The notes under the pieces: model-generated
Databases searched by the model: none
What the model was told of the DNA's origin: nothing
The model's input: only the letters and a program-made list of their open reading frames with translations
Assembly: GCA_016286365.1 (NCBI GenBank)
Contig: JAEESN010000002.1
Location: forward strand, 62,001 to 126,000
Origin: Treponema sp.
GTDB taxonomy: Bacteria > Spirochaetota > Spirochaetia > Treponematales > Treponemataceae
Length of the DNA stretch: 64,000 nt
Direction of reading: 5' to 3'
In this document: piece after piece, positions 8,658 to 16,990 of the stretch
Layout of the letters: every line of letters starts with the position of its first letter
Position numbering within the stretch: position 1 is the first letter of the stretch
Program-made: the position numbers and the translations under genes

Positions 8658-11234
8658 ATGGCGGAAAATCTATTCGAAGAAGCAGTATTAAGTACAGAAC
8701 CTCTTGCTGCCAGAATGAGGCCGCGGAATCTTGACGAATACATTGGTCAGGATCACATAGTAGGTAAAGGAAGACTTCTTCGAAGAGCCATCGCCGCAGA
8801 CCAGCTCACATCAGTTATTTTTTACGGGCCTCCGGGAAGCGGAAAAACAACTTTAGCAAGAGTAATCGCCAATCACACTAAATCAAACTTTATCACATTA
8901 AATGCCGTATTAACCGGTGTTGCAGATATCCGTGATTCAATTAAAAAAGCAGAAGATTTTAAAAATCTTTATTCAAGACGCACAATCTTATTCGTAGACG
9001 AAGTTCACAGATGGAATAAAAGCCAGCAGGATGCCCTCCTCCCGTGGGTAGAAAACGGAACAATCATTTTAATCGGTGCTACAACAGAAAACCCTTTTTT
9101 CGAAGTAAATAAAGCCCTTGTAAGCCGTTCCCGTGTATTCCAGTTAAAGCCTCTTACAAACGAAGATTTGATGAAGGCCGCCCAGATGGCACTTACAGAT
9201 ACGGAAAGAGGATATGGCCACTGGAAGGTAGAATTTGAAGAAGGAGCACTGGAGCATTTAATCGATACTGCAAACGGAGACGCACGCTCTTTATTAAACG
9301 CACTTGAGCTTGCGGTAGAAACAACTCCGGATCAGTGGAAGCCAAAGGAAAATCCTCCTATCCCGGCATGGGGTTCAAAAATATACATCAGTAAAGAAGC
9401 GGCAGAAGAATCCATCCAGAAAAAAGTTGTTTTATACGATCGTGATGGAGACTACCACTACGACATAATTTCTGCATTTATAAAATCTTTGCGAGGACGC
9501 GACCCCGATGCTGCATGTTACTGGCTTGCAAGAATGGTAACGGCCGGAGAGGATCCTCATTTTATTTTCAGACGAATGCTCATCTCTGCCTGCGAAGATA
9601 CCGGTCTTGCAGATCCTAATGCAATCAATGTTGTGGAAAGCTGTGCACAGGCGTTCGACAGAGTCGGTATGCCCGAGGGACGATATTTTCTTGCACACGC
9701 AGCGCTCTACCTTGCTACCGCTCCAAAATCAAACAGCTCAATGGCTTTCTTTGATGCCCTTGCAGCCGTAGAAAAAGAAGATGCCGAAGTTCCTAATCAC
9801 TTAAAGGATTCAAACCGCGATGCAGAGGGGTTTGGCCACGGAGCCGGATACCTTTATCCTCATGCTTACAGGGATCACTGGGTTGCACAGCAGTATCTTC
9901 CTGACACACTCATGGGCCGCGTTTTTTATACTCCAAGCACGCAAGGTTACGAAGCAACAATCAGAAGTGATGTTTTAAGCAGAAGGGAACTTCAGATTGC
10001 ATCAATTTTAGAAAAACAGACACACAACGGAGAACTTTCAACCGATGAACTTGCAACAAGCCCGGCAGAAACAGGTTCAATCAATCTTACTGTTCCATCA
10101 GCTTCTAAGGATGGAAAATTAAGTTCAAACTGGGTAAAAACAGAATTTGGTGCAAACCCGATTAGCGAATGGTGGATAAACGAACACTTTAAAAGCGGAG
10201 ATCTTAAGAAAGAAGAAAATCTTACTTTCAGCCCGAAAGATAACGCAAAAGAAATTGCTCTGGACAGAGCGGACAGATTCTGGCGACAGAGACTTGATTC
10301 TAACAGAGCAGAAATCTTACTCAATGTCCGCGACACAATGATTGAACTTGCGGATCTTGCACGCCATCACAGAAGTCTTATCTGGAATGCTGATTCGGGT
10401 CTTTTAATCTGGGAAATAGCACGAAAGGAACCTGAAGGAGTTACCTGCGGAGTTTGTAAATCGGAAAAAGGAAAACAGATTATTGAACAGTATTGCCGAA
10501 CACTCGGAGATTTAGATAAGCCTGTCCTCAAAGTAAGGGGAGAATCCCTTTCTACAGATTTTCTTTCTCCAAAAGATTTTTATAATCTTCTTGTAAAATT
10601 CCAATACGAAGGGGCAATCTTTGACCGTCTGTTTTTTACAGATCCATTTATAAACGAAACTACAATTATTGCCCTTGCAGATGCCATAAAAAGTGTTCTT
10701 ACACCACCTGAAAACAATGTTCTTATTCAGGAAGATCTTATAGATAAAGACAATGATGATGAAGAATTCGAGTTTGAATCACCTGTTGCAGAAGGATTTA
10801 AGGTAATCATCTCGCAGAAAATTCCGGTTCACGGCCAGAGAATCAGCGAAATAGTAAAAAATCAGATTCTTTCCGGCGAATTAATCAGTACATATAAACC
10901 AATCCTTGAAAAAATGGAAGCGGCAGAACAGGAATTCTTTGGCGACAGGGACAACCCTCTGTTTACATGGGACGGAGTGTTCATTGCCAACGCCTTCAGA
11001 AAGCAGGGATTCACTGTAAAGCTCATAACAAGCGAAATTTTTGAAAAACGCCGGATTTCCCGCGACGAAATCAAAAAATGGTTCGATGTGAACAATTCTG
11101 CCTACGGAATCAAGATGATAAACGCCATAGGAACTGCTGACACACAAAAAATCATCAATCTTTTGGAAACAAGCTCCGACAACACAATCTTTAACTGGAA
11201 AAATGAAATTGCTTACCTGATTATTTCCAAATAA
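8658..11234 (+). CDS. rarA: RarA/MgsA-type AAA+ ATPase with about 420-aa C-terminal extension
   Basis: RMRPRNLDEYIGQDHIVG, FYGPPGSGKTTLARVIA, LFVDEVHRWNKSQQDALLP, GATTENPFFEVN motifs; 858 aa. Confidence 0.9.
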   Translation: MAENLFEEAVLSTEPLAARMRPRNLDEYIGQDHIVGKGRLLRRAIAADQLTSVIFYGPPGSGKTTLARVIANHTKSNFITLNAVLTGVADIRDSIKKAEDFKNLYSRRTILFVDEVHRWNKSQQDALLPWVENGTIILIGATTENPFFEVNKALVSRSRVFQLKPLTNEDLMKAAQMALTDTERGYGHWKVEFEEGALEHLIDTANGDARSLLNALELAVETTPDQWKPKENPPIPAWGSKIYISKEAAEESIQKKVVLYDRDGDYHYDIISAFIKSLRGRDPDAACYWLARMVTAGEDPHFIFRRMLISACEDTGLADPNAINVVESCAQAFDRVGMPEGRYFLAHAALYLATAPKSNSSMAFFDALAAVEKEDAEVPNHLKDSNRDAEGFGHGAGYLYPHAYRDHWVAQQYLPDTLMGRVFYTPSTQGYEATIRSDVLSRRELQIASILEKQTHNGELSTDELATSPAETGSINLTVPSASKDGKLSSNWVKTEFGANPISEWWINEHFKSGDLKKEENLTFSPKDNAKEIALDRADRFWRQRLDSNRAEILLNVRDTMIELADLARHHRSLIWNADSGLLIWEIARKEPEGVTCGVCKSEKGKQIIEQYCRTLGDLDKPVLKVRGESLSTDFLSPKDFYNLLVKFQYEGAIFDRLFFTDPFINETTIIALADAIKSVLTPPENNVLIQEDLIDKDNDDEEFEFESPVAEGFKVIISQKIPVHGQRISEIVKNQILSGELISTYKPILEKMEAAEQEFFGDRDNPLFTWDGVFIANAFRKQGFTVKLITSEIFEKRRISRDEIKKWFDVNNSAYGIKMINAIGTADTQKIINLLETSSDNTIFNWKNEIAYLIISK
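10944..10962 (+). repeat. Putative copy of the dispersed repeat embedded in rarA
   Basis: gacagggacaaccctctgt, sharing gggacaaccctctgt with the palindrome at 11282-11345. Confidence 0.5.
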
Positions 11235-11281
11235 ATTGGAGAATTTGTGGGAATTTTTGGGGGGATAATAGAGGGATTCTT

Positions 11282-11345
11282 TTTGACAAGGGGGACAACC
11301 CTCTGTGTTTTCATGAAAACACAGAGGGTTGTCCCCCTTGTCAAA
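11282..11345. repeat. 64-bp perfect palindrome (inverted repeat pair)
   Basis: tttgacaagggggacaaccctctgtgttttca|tgaaaacacagagggttgtcccccttgtcaaa; the two 32-nt halves are exact reverse complements, between convergent rarA and ilvB. Confidence 0.95.
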
Positions 11346-11348
11346 TGT

Positions 11349-13088
11349 TTAATTACGTATTGAATCGATGTTTGCTTTGCCACCAGGTACAAAAGGGAGT
11401 ACTGTTTCTTCTGAATCTATACTGATTCTAACAAAACATGGTTTATTTTTCCTTTTTGGGTCAAATGCCTTCAAATACCAGTCAGAATCTTTATCGGCAT
11501 CAATTGCTTCAATACCAAAACCACGGGCAATTGCCAGTAAATCAGTAGAAGAATCAAAAACTGAAGCACTGTAATTCTTATCAAACAGATATTTCTGCTG
11601 CTGATATACCATTCCAAGTGTTCCATTCTGGAAAACTATAACTGTAACTGGCAGATTCAACTCACATAAAGTTGCCATTTCCTGAATATTCATCATAATA
11701 GAGCCATCACCACTGAAACAAACTATTCGTTTTTCCGGATTTGCAAGGCTTGCCCCGATAGCAGCTGGAAGCCCAAATCCCATTGTTCCAAGGCTACCAG
11801 AAGTAAGGAATGTCCGGGGTTTTTCTACAGGATAATACTGCGCAGCCCACATCTGATGCTGTCCTACATCAGTTGTAATGATTAAATCATCTTTAGAAAT
11901 ACCGGCTTTTTTAGCAAAATCAGGTGTAGATGCAATAATTTGACGAGGATTAACTGATTTTTCATTCTTAGGCCTACCCAAAGTGATTAAATCAGTTTCA
12001 TCCTTGATTTTCTTAATCTTTTTGAGCCAGTTTGAATCAGTTTTTATCTTTTTTTCCTTAATTAATTCTGCGAAAGCAGGCATAAATGATTCAACATCAG
12101 CAACAACTGATATCGTTGAAGGAATAATCTTATCAATTTCTGCAGCATCAATATCTACATGAATGATTTTCGCATCAGGACAAAACTGTTTTACAAGACC
12201 TGTGGCACGATCATCAAAACGAACACCTGCCGCTATAACCAAATCCGATTCATGAACGGCTACATTCGCTGCATAACTACCATGCATACCTATCATTCCA
12301 ATAAATTCTTCCCTAGATTCAGGAATACAGCCAAGTCCCATCAAACTTGTTACAACAGGAATAGAATATACTGAAAGAAACTTATTCAAGCCATCTGATG
12401 CTTGAGGAGAATTACAACCTCCACCACAATAAAGAACGGCTTTTTTAGAAGAAGCAAGAAGTTTAATCATCTGTTCAAGTTTTTGTGAAAAATTCTTAGC
12501 ATCTGTATGAAAACGTACGGGATTTCGTCCGGATGAAGCTGTTTTTGTTGATTTTTTAAGCTGTGCAGGATCAACATCAATGCTCTGAAGTTGAACATCA
12601 CGCGGAACATCAATAAGAACAGGGCCTGGACGTCCGCTCAAAGCTATTTCAAAAGCAAGAGGGATTGCTTCAAGCAGTTCTGATGCTGATTTTACCATAA
12701 CAGAATGTTTTGTTATCGGAAATGAAAGACCAAATGTGTCTGCTTCCTGAAAAGCATCAGTTCCTATCAGACTTGTATTAACCTGACCAGTGATTGCAAT
12801 AATCGGAATGGAATCACAACGAGCATCAGCAATTGCCGTAAGAAGATTCATTGCTCCAGGACCACTAGTTGCCATACAAACTGCAATATTCCCGGTTGAA
12901 CGGGCGATTCCCTGGGCTATAAATCCGGCTGCCTGTTCCTGGCGCACAAGGACGTGTCGGATAGAAGATCTGTTCAATTCATCATAAAGAGGTAAGATTG
13001 ATCCTCCTGGTATTCCTGCAACCATCCTAATACCATAATTTTCAAGCATCTTAATAATAATCTGTGCGCCGGTTAATTTCATAGCCAT
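11349..13088 (-). CDS. ilvB: Acetolactate synthase large subunit (TPP-dependent)
   Basis: GIRMVAGIPGGSILPLYDEL, RQEQAAGFIAQGIARSTG, ATSGPGAMNLLTAIADA, GDGSIMMNIQEMATL motifs; SD-like aggag upstream of ATG. Confidence 0.92.
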   Translation of the reverse strand: MAMKLTGAQIIIKMLENYGIRMVAGIPGGSILPLYDELNRSSIRHVLVRQEQAAGFIAQGIARSTGNIAVCMATSGPGAMNLLTAIADARCDSIPIIAITGQVNTSLIGTDAFQEADTFGLSFPITKHSVMVKSASELLEAIPLAFEIALSGRPGPVLIDVPRDVQLQSIDVDPAQLKKSTKTASSGRNPVRFHTDAKNFSQKLEQMIKLLASSKKAVLYCGGGCNSPQASDGLNKFLSVYSIPVVTSLMGLGCIPESREEFIGMIGMHGSYAANVAVHESDLVIAAGVRFDDRATGLVKQFCPDAKIIHVDIDAAEIDKIIPSTISVVADVESFMPAFAELIKEKKIKTDSNWLKKIKKIKDETDLITLGRPKNEKSVNPRQIIASTPDFAKKAGISKDDLIITTDVGQHQMWAAQYYPVEKPRTFLTSGSLGTMGFGLPAAIGASLANPEKRIVCFSGDGSIMMNIQEMATLCELNLPVTVIVFQNGTLGMVYQQQKYLFDKNYSASVFDSSTDLLAIARGFGIEAIDADKDSDWYLKAFDPKRKNKPCFVRISIDSEETVLPFVPGGKANIDSIRN

Positions 13089-13120
13089 ACTCCTAATATT
13101 TTATTATTCAGTATTTAAAC

Positions 13121-13153
13121 TAAAAAAGCTCTCTGTTCATTCCAGAGAGCTTT
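13121..13153 (-). terminator. Rho-independent terminator/attenuator of ilvB leader
   Basis: Minus strand: aaagctctctg-gaatgaa-cagagagctttttta; 11-bp perfect stem followed by a T run, located between leader peptide and ilvB. Confidence 0.88.
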
Positions 13154-13201
13154 AATTATATTTTTAAGTTCCTTAGTCTAAAAATAATAACAAGTCTCTG
13201 G

Positions 13202-13261
13202 TTAGCAACTAACCACAAGGACGAGAACTGTTACGACTTTTACTAAAGATTTAGTTTTCAT
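13202..13261 (-). CDS. Branched-chain-amino-acid leader peptide (attenuation)
   Basis: ATG at 13261 reads MKTKSLVKVVTVLVLVVSC-stop: 7 Val and 3 Leu in 19 residues, immediately upstream of ilvB. Confidence 0.82.
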   Translation of the reverse strand: MKTKSLVKVVTVLVLVVSC

Positions 13262-13267
13262 GACTTT

Positions 13268-13296
13268 ATAATGATGATTTTATGGAAAATTGTCAA
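13268..13296 (-). promoter_or_regulatory. Candidate promoter of the ilvB leader
   Basis: Minus strand TTGACA (13291-13296), 17-nt spacer, CATTAT (13268-13273). Confidence 0.5.
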
Positions 13297-13306
13297 GAGA
13301 AAGATG

Positions 13307-13361
13307 GACAAGGGGGACAACCCTCGATGTTTATATGGCATCGAGGGTTGTCCCCCTTGTC
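13307..13361. repeat. Inverted dispersed-repeat pair (23-bp arms, 9-nt loop)
   Basis: gacaagggggacaaccctcgatg-tttatatgg-catcgagggttgtcccccttgtc. Confidence 0.93.
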
Positions 13362-13372
13362 ATTAAAGAAAA

Positions 13373-13720
13373 TCATGCAGTTTTTCTGAATTTACACTGT
13401 TCGCATGCAGCCGGATTCTGAATCATACATGAAGCAGCATGTTCTGAACAAAAACACTTTACCTGTACCAGATTATATTTGACAATATCGTCCATAGAAA
13501 CCTTAAAAAGTCTGGCTAAAACGAGAAGATTATCAATTGAAGGTGCATTTTTTCCCTGTTCCCAAGCGTAAATTGCCTGCGGATATTCAAAACCGAATAC
13601 TTCCTGTAAATCCTGAACGGAAAATTCGTTTAATTTTCTGAGATTTTTTATAGTTTCACCAGTTTTTACTAAATTTATTACCGGCTTTAATATTATTCTT
13701 ATATTTTTTATACTTTTCAT
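13373..13720 (-). CDS. XRE-family helix-turn-helix regulator with Cys-rich C-terminus
   Basis: IKNLRKLNEFSVQDLQEVFGFEYPQAIYAWEQGKNAPSIDNLLVLARLFKVSMDDIV; tail CFCSEHAASCMIQNPAACEQC. Confidence 0.75.
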   Translation of the reverse strand: MKSIKNIRIILKPVINLVKTGETIKNLRKLNEFSVQDLQEVFGFEYPQAIYAWEQGKNAPSIDNLLVLARLFKVSMDDIVKYNLVQVKCFCSEHAASCMIQNPAACEQCKFRKTA

Positions 13721-13889
13721 AGGTTAAATAATCTCCTTTAACAAAAATCTTAAATACTTTACATTCCTTAATGGAATCTACTAAATCATTCATAATCAAT
13801 CTGGTAAGTCGAACATGAATTACATTCGATGGATTAATAATCATTAGTTTAAAAGATAAAGTCTGATAATTGTTTGACATAATTTTCAT
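13656..13889 (-). CDS. Small hypothetical protein overlapping the XRE gene
   Basis: 77-aa ORF with a strong SD (aaggag) upstream of ATG at 13889; overlaps the start of the XRE gene. Confidence 0.45.
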   Translation of the reverse strand: MKIMSNNYQTLSFKLMIINPSNVIHVRLTRLIMNDLVDSIKECKVFKIFVKGDYLTYEKYKKYKNNIKAGNKFSKNW

Positions 13890-14070
13890 GTACTACTCCT
13901 TAAAATTGATATATGAACGCTAAAGCATCCAAAATTTCCGTGATAAGATTACAAACCTAAATCACAACTTTATAAAACAATATAATACTTTTTATAAATT
14001 TATGAAAGCATTATATAACTTTTAATATAATTTTAAATTAAAGTTATACTTTAATTTTTTATAAGAAAAA

Positions 14071-14487
14071 TCAATCTGAGGTCAGAAGATCAACCTTTCT
14101 TTTATCATCATTTCCTATAGTTACCTGGATCTTATTATATTCCCATCCAAATTGCATTTTTTCTGCTTCCACCTCAACTATTGCTGTTACAAAAGGACCA
14201 ATCAATTCATATTTTAATATTGCACCCTTTTCATCTAGATTGCCAGCCACATTCCAGCCAACTTCATAATCATTCCCAATCAATTCTCTCAACTTACGGC
14301 TTGACTTAACAAGCTCCAGAGAATGCTGATATGGTTCAGATTTTACATAAATACTATGTCCACAAAGAAACATAATAAACAACACAAAAAAAAGCCCAAA
14401 AAATCCTATCAGGCATTTAAAAAATATCAGCCTTCGCCCTGAAAATGAGAAGCGTTTCTGCTTACTTTCAATAGATTTTACCATCAA
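14071..14487 (-). CDS. Single-TM protein resembling the Coa1/Tim21-type domain
   Basis: N-terminal TM helix; motif LVKSSRKLRELIGNDYEVGWNVAGN...GAILKYELIGPFVTAIVEVEAEKMQFGWEYNKIQVTI. Confidence 0.45.
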   Translation of the reverse strand: MMVKSIESKQKRFSFSGRRLIFFKCLIGFFGLFFVLFIMFLCGHSIYVKSEPYQHSLELVKSSRKLRELIGNDYEVGWNVAGNLDEKGAILKYELIGPFVTAIVEVEAEKMQFGWEYNKIQVTIGNDDKRKVDLLTSD

Positions 14488-14521
14488 AACACCTTTGAAT
14501 TGGGATTATAACATAATAATT

Positions 14522-14545
14522 GACAAAAGGGACAGCCCTCGATGA
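14522..14545 (+). repeat. Single dispersed-repeat copy upstream of the RAYT gene
   Basis: gacaaaagggacagccctcgatga, about 65 bp upstream of the transposase start. Confidence 0.7.
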
Positions 14546-14609
14546 TTTTTTTTTTAAATTCTTGCACTTTTTTAAAAGTAATTTCGTATATTATTGTAAG
14601 GAGATTATT

Positions 14610-15365
14610 ATGTCTCGAAAGAATAGAAAATATGGAAAAAGCGGGATTTATCATATCATAATCCGCGGAAATGACAAACAGAACATCTTCTATGACGAAA
14701 ATGACCGTTTCCATCTGCTAAACAGGCTTTCGAAATACGCAAGGGAACTTAATATTCAGGTTTTCGCATACTGTCTGATGAATAATCATGTACATATGCT
14801 TATTGGTAACGGGAATTTTGGTATGAGTAAGTTCATGCTCAAGTTAAATACTAGTTATTCTATGTATTTCAATCGAAAATATGAAAGATGCGGCCATCTT
14901 TTTCAGGGAAGATATCTAAGTGAAACAATAGAAGATACTGTATCTTTTAAAGAAGTCATCAGATATATATTCTATAACCCGGTAAAAGCCTGGCACCAAG
15001 ATTTTACTACATATAAATGGTGTAGCTACAAACATTTTCTTTCGGATAAAGAGTCAATTTTCAATAACTTCCTTGATAAACAGACCGTTTTGAATATTTT
15101 TGAATCAAAAAATTCATTCATAAACTTCAATAAACTATATTCCACCGATATCTTTATGGAATATGAAAATAAACCACTGATAAATGACGAACGAGGACTC
15201 ATCCTCATAAAGAAACTTTTAAAAATAAATAACATATCATCCATAAAAAAATATGATTCAAAAATACTTAAAAATAAACTATCGCTATTAAGAAGAAATG
15301 GTCTACCTGTTAATCAGATATCAAGACTGACAGGAATAAGTCGTCATATTATTCTCCTTTCTTGA
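14610..15365 (+). CDS. IS200-like Y1/HUH transposase, REP-associated (RAYT) type
   Basis: SGIYHIIIRGNDKQNIFYDENDRFHLLNRL, YCLMNNHVHMLIG (HUH motif HVH), CGHLFQGRYLSE, C-terminal HTH-like GLPVNQISRLTGISRHII; SD aaggag upstream. No IS-like terminal repeats recognised. Confidence 0.85.
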   Translation: MSRKNRKYGKSGIYHIIIRGNDKQNIFYDENDRFHLLNRLSKYARELNIQVFAYCLMNNHVHMLIGNGNFGMSKFMLKLNTSYSMYFNRKYERCGHLFQGRYLSETIEDTVSFKEVIRYIFYNPVKAWHQDFTTYKWCSYKHFLSDKESIFNNFLDKQTVLNIFESKNSFINFNKLYSTDIFMEYENKPLINDERGLILIKKLLKINNISSIKKYDSKILKNKLSLLRRNGLPVNQISRLTGISRHIILLS

Positions 15366-15392
15366 AATACTAAAAAGTATTATAATGATTTC

Positions 15393-16853
15393 ATGAGTTT
15401 AAATTGTAATGAAATAAATCTTATACTTAAAGAATTAGATTTAACAGATAATTACATACAGGACATAATTCAACCTAGCTACGATGTTATTGTTTTTCAT
15501 GTATACAAAAAAGGAACACCCAAAACTATCCTAATTTGTACTGCCCAGAATTCAGTTAGAATAAATGAAACAAAACGAAAAATAACCAAAAACAACAAAC
15601 CTCTCAGATTCATGGAATTCTTAAAATCTCACATAAAAGGATGCCGAATAGGAAGTTGTGAACAAATTGGGCTAGAACGTGTGATAAAAATGATACTCTA
15701 TCGTCAAAATCCCGATAATTTAGAAGATAATATCATTTTCAATTTATATATTAAGCTTTGGAATAATGCTGCAAATATAATTCTTTGTGATAAAAATGAT
15801 TTAATCCTGGAAACTATGTTTCGTAGACCAGAACAATACGAAATTAAGGACGAAACTTTCATCCCACCAGCTCAAAATCCAGAAAAAAACAAAGATTCTT
15901 TAACAAAATTTCCAATAAGAGAATATAACACCGAGGGCTGTCCCCCTTGTTCTTTCAATCTCTTCATAGATTCCTGGTATTCAGAACATGCGCAGACATT
16001 AAGCCGGGAAGCTCTTCTGTTACGTGCTGAGAAATGGTTCTTCTCCAGTTATTCAAAACGTAAAAATGCATTAAATAAACTACTTGATAAGCAAAAATCT
16101 TTTGAAAATGCAATACAACTGAAAAATCAGGGAGATTTAATTCTTTCATATGCACATTTGATTAAAAAAGATTCAAATACACTTACATGCACAGATTTTA
16201 ATACGGGAAAAGAGGTTAATATCATTATAAATCCTAACTTATCACCACAAGAAAATGCCTCATTGTATTATAATAATTACAAAAAAGCATTAAGCGGAGC
16301 AGAAGAAATCAAACATGATATTGAACTTTCTAAAAATTCTCTTGAAAAACTGAAAAAACAATACGAAGAAATAAAAAATGAGCCAAATCCTGTTAAAATT
16401 GAACAGCTACTTCGATACACGACAAAACCAAAACAGCAACAGAAGAAGATTCATCCAGGATTAGATTATATCATCGATGGTTGGACTGTATATGTTGGAC
16501 GAGATGCCAACGAAAATGATGATCTTCTACGGCATTATGTACGAGGAGAAGACTTATGGCTTCATGTGAGAGACTATCCAGGGGGATATGTCTTTATAAA
16601 ATCCAGAAAAGGAAAGACTGTCCCCCTTGATATTCTTCTTGATGCGGCAAATTTAGCTGTTTATTACTCAAAAGCCAGAACAAATACTAAAGTTGATTTA
16701 TACTACACCCATGTAAAATATCTCAGACGAGCGAAAACCTCTTCAAAAACACATAAAGGGCTGGTTTTACCAACTCAGGAAAAAAATTTGTGTATCACAC
16801 CAGACAAACAACGCTTAAAACGACTTGATTCTATCCATCAAGAAAATATTTAA
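15393..16853 (+). CDS. NFACT family protein (Rqc2/RqcH/FbpA-like)
   Basis: C-terminal [45 protein letters not shown]...[41 protein letters not shown]. Confidence 0.82.
   Translation: MSLNCNEINLILKELDLTDNYIQDIIQPSYDVIVFHVYKKGTPKTILICTAQNSVRINETKRKITKNNKPLRFMEFLKSHIKGCRIGSCEQIGLERVIKMILYRQNPDNLEDNIIFNLYIKLWNNAANIILCDKNDLILETMFRRPEQYEIKDETFIPPAQNPEKNKDSLTKFPIREYNTEGCPPCSFNLFIDSWYSEHAQTLSREALLLRAEKWFFSSYSKRKNALNKLLDKQKSFENAIQLKNQGDLILSYAHLIKKDSNTLTCTDFNTGKEVNIIINPNLSPQENASLYYNNYKKALSGAEEIKHDIELSKNSLEKLKKQYEEIKNEPNPVKIEQLLRYTTKPKQQQKKIHPGLDYIIDGWTVYVGRDANENDDLLRHYVRGEDLWLHVRDYPGGYVFIKSRKGKTVPLDILLDAANLAVYYSKARTNTKVDLYYTHVKYLRRAKTSSKTHKGLVLPTQEKNLCITPDKQRLKRLDSIHQENI
15931..15952 (-). repeat. Dispersed-repeat copy read in frame in the NFACT gene
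   Basis: ccgagggctgtcccccttgttc, encoding TEGCPPCS. Confidence 0.75.
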
Positions 16854-16860
16854 TGTTTAT

Positions 16861-16924
16861 AACAAGGGTTGTCCCCCTTGCAAAAACCAATCTTTTCATA
16901 AACACCAAGGGTTGTCCCCCCTGC
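16861..16924. repeat. Two direct dispersed-repeat copies upstream of leuS
   Basis: aacaagggttgtcccccttg and caagggttgtcccccctgctc, 43 bp apart, same orientation. Confidence 0.85.
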
Positions 16925-16990
16925 TCACCCCCTGCCCATATTCACTCAATCCCTTTTTTCCTATATAATAAACAAAACTTGGAGGCAATT

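Noticed and set aside
14484-14714. 76-aa minus ORF at the RAYT start
   Set aside because: Overlaps the RAYT coding region and has no supporting features.
16616-16632. tgtcccccttgat in the NFACT gene, similar to the dispersed repeat
   Set aside because: It encodes [22 protein letters not shown], which matches the conserved NFACT C-terminal domain, so it is probably native sequence.
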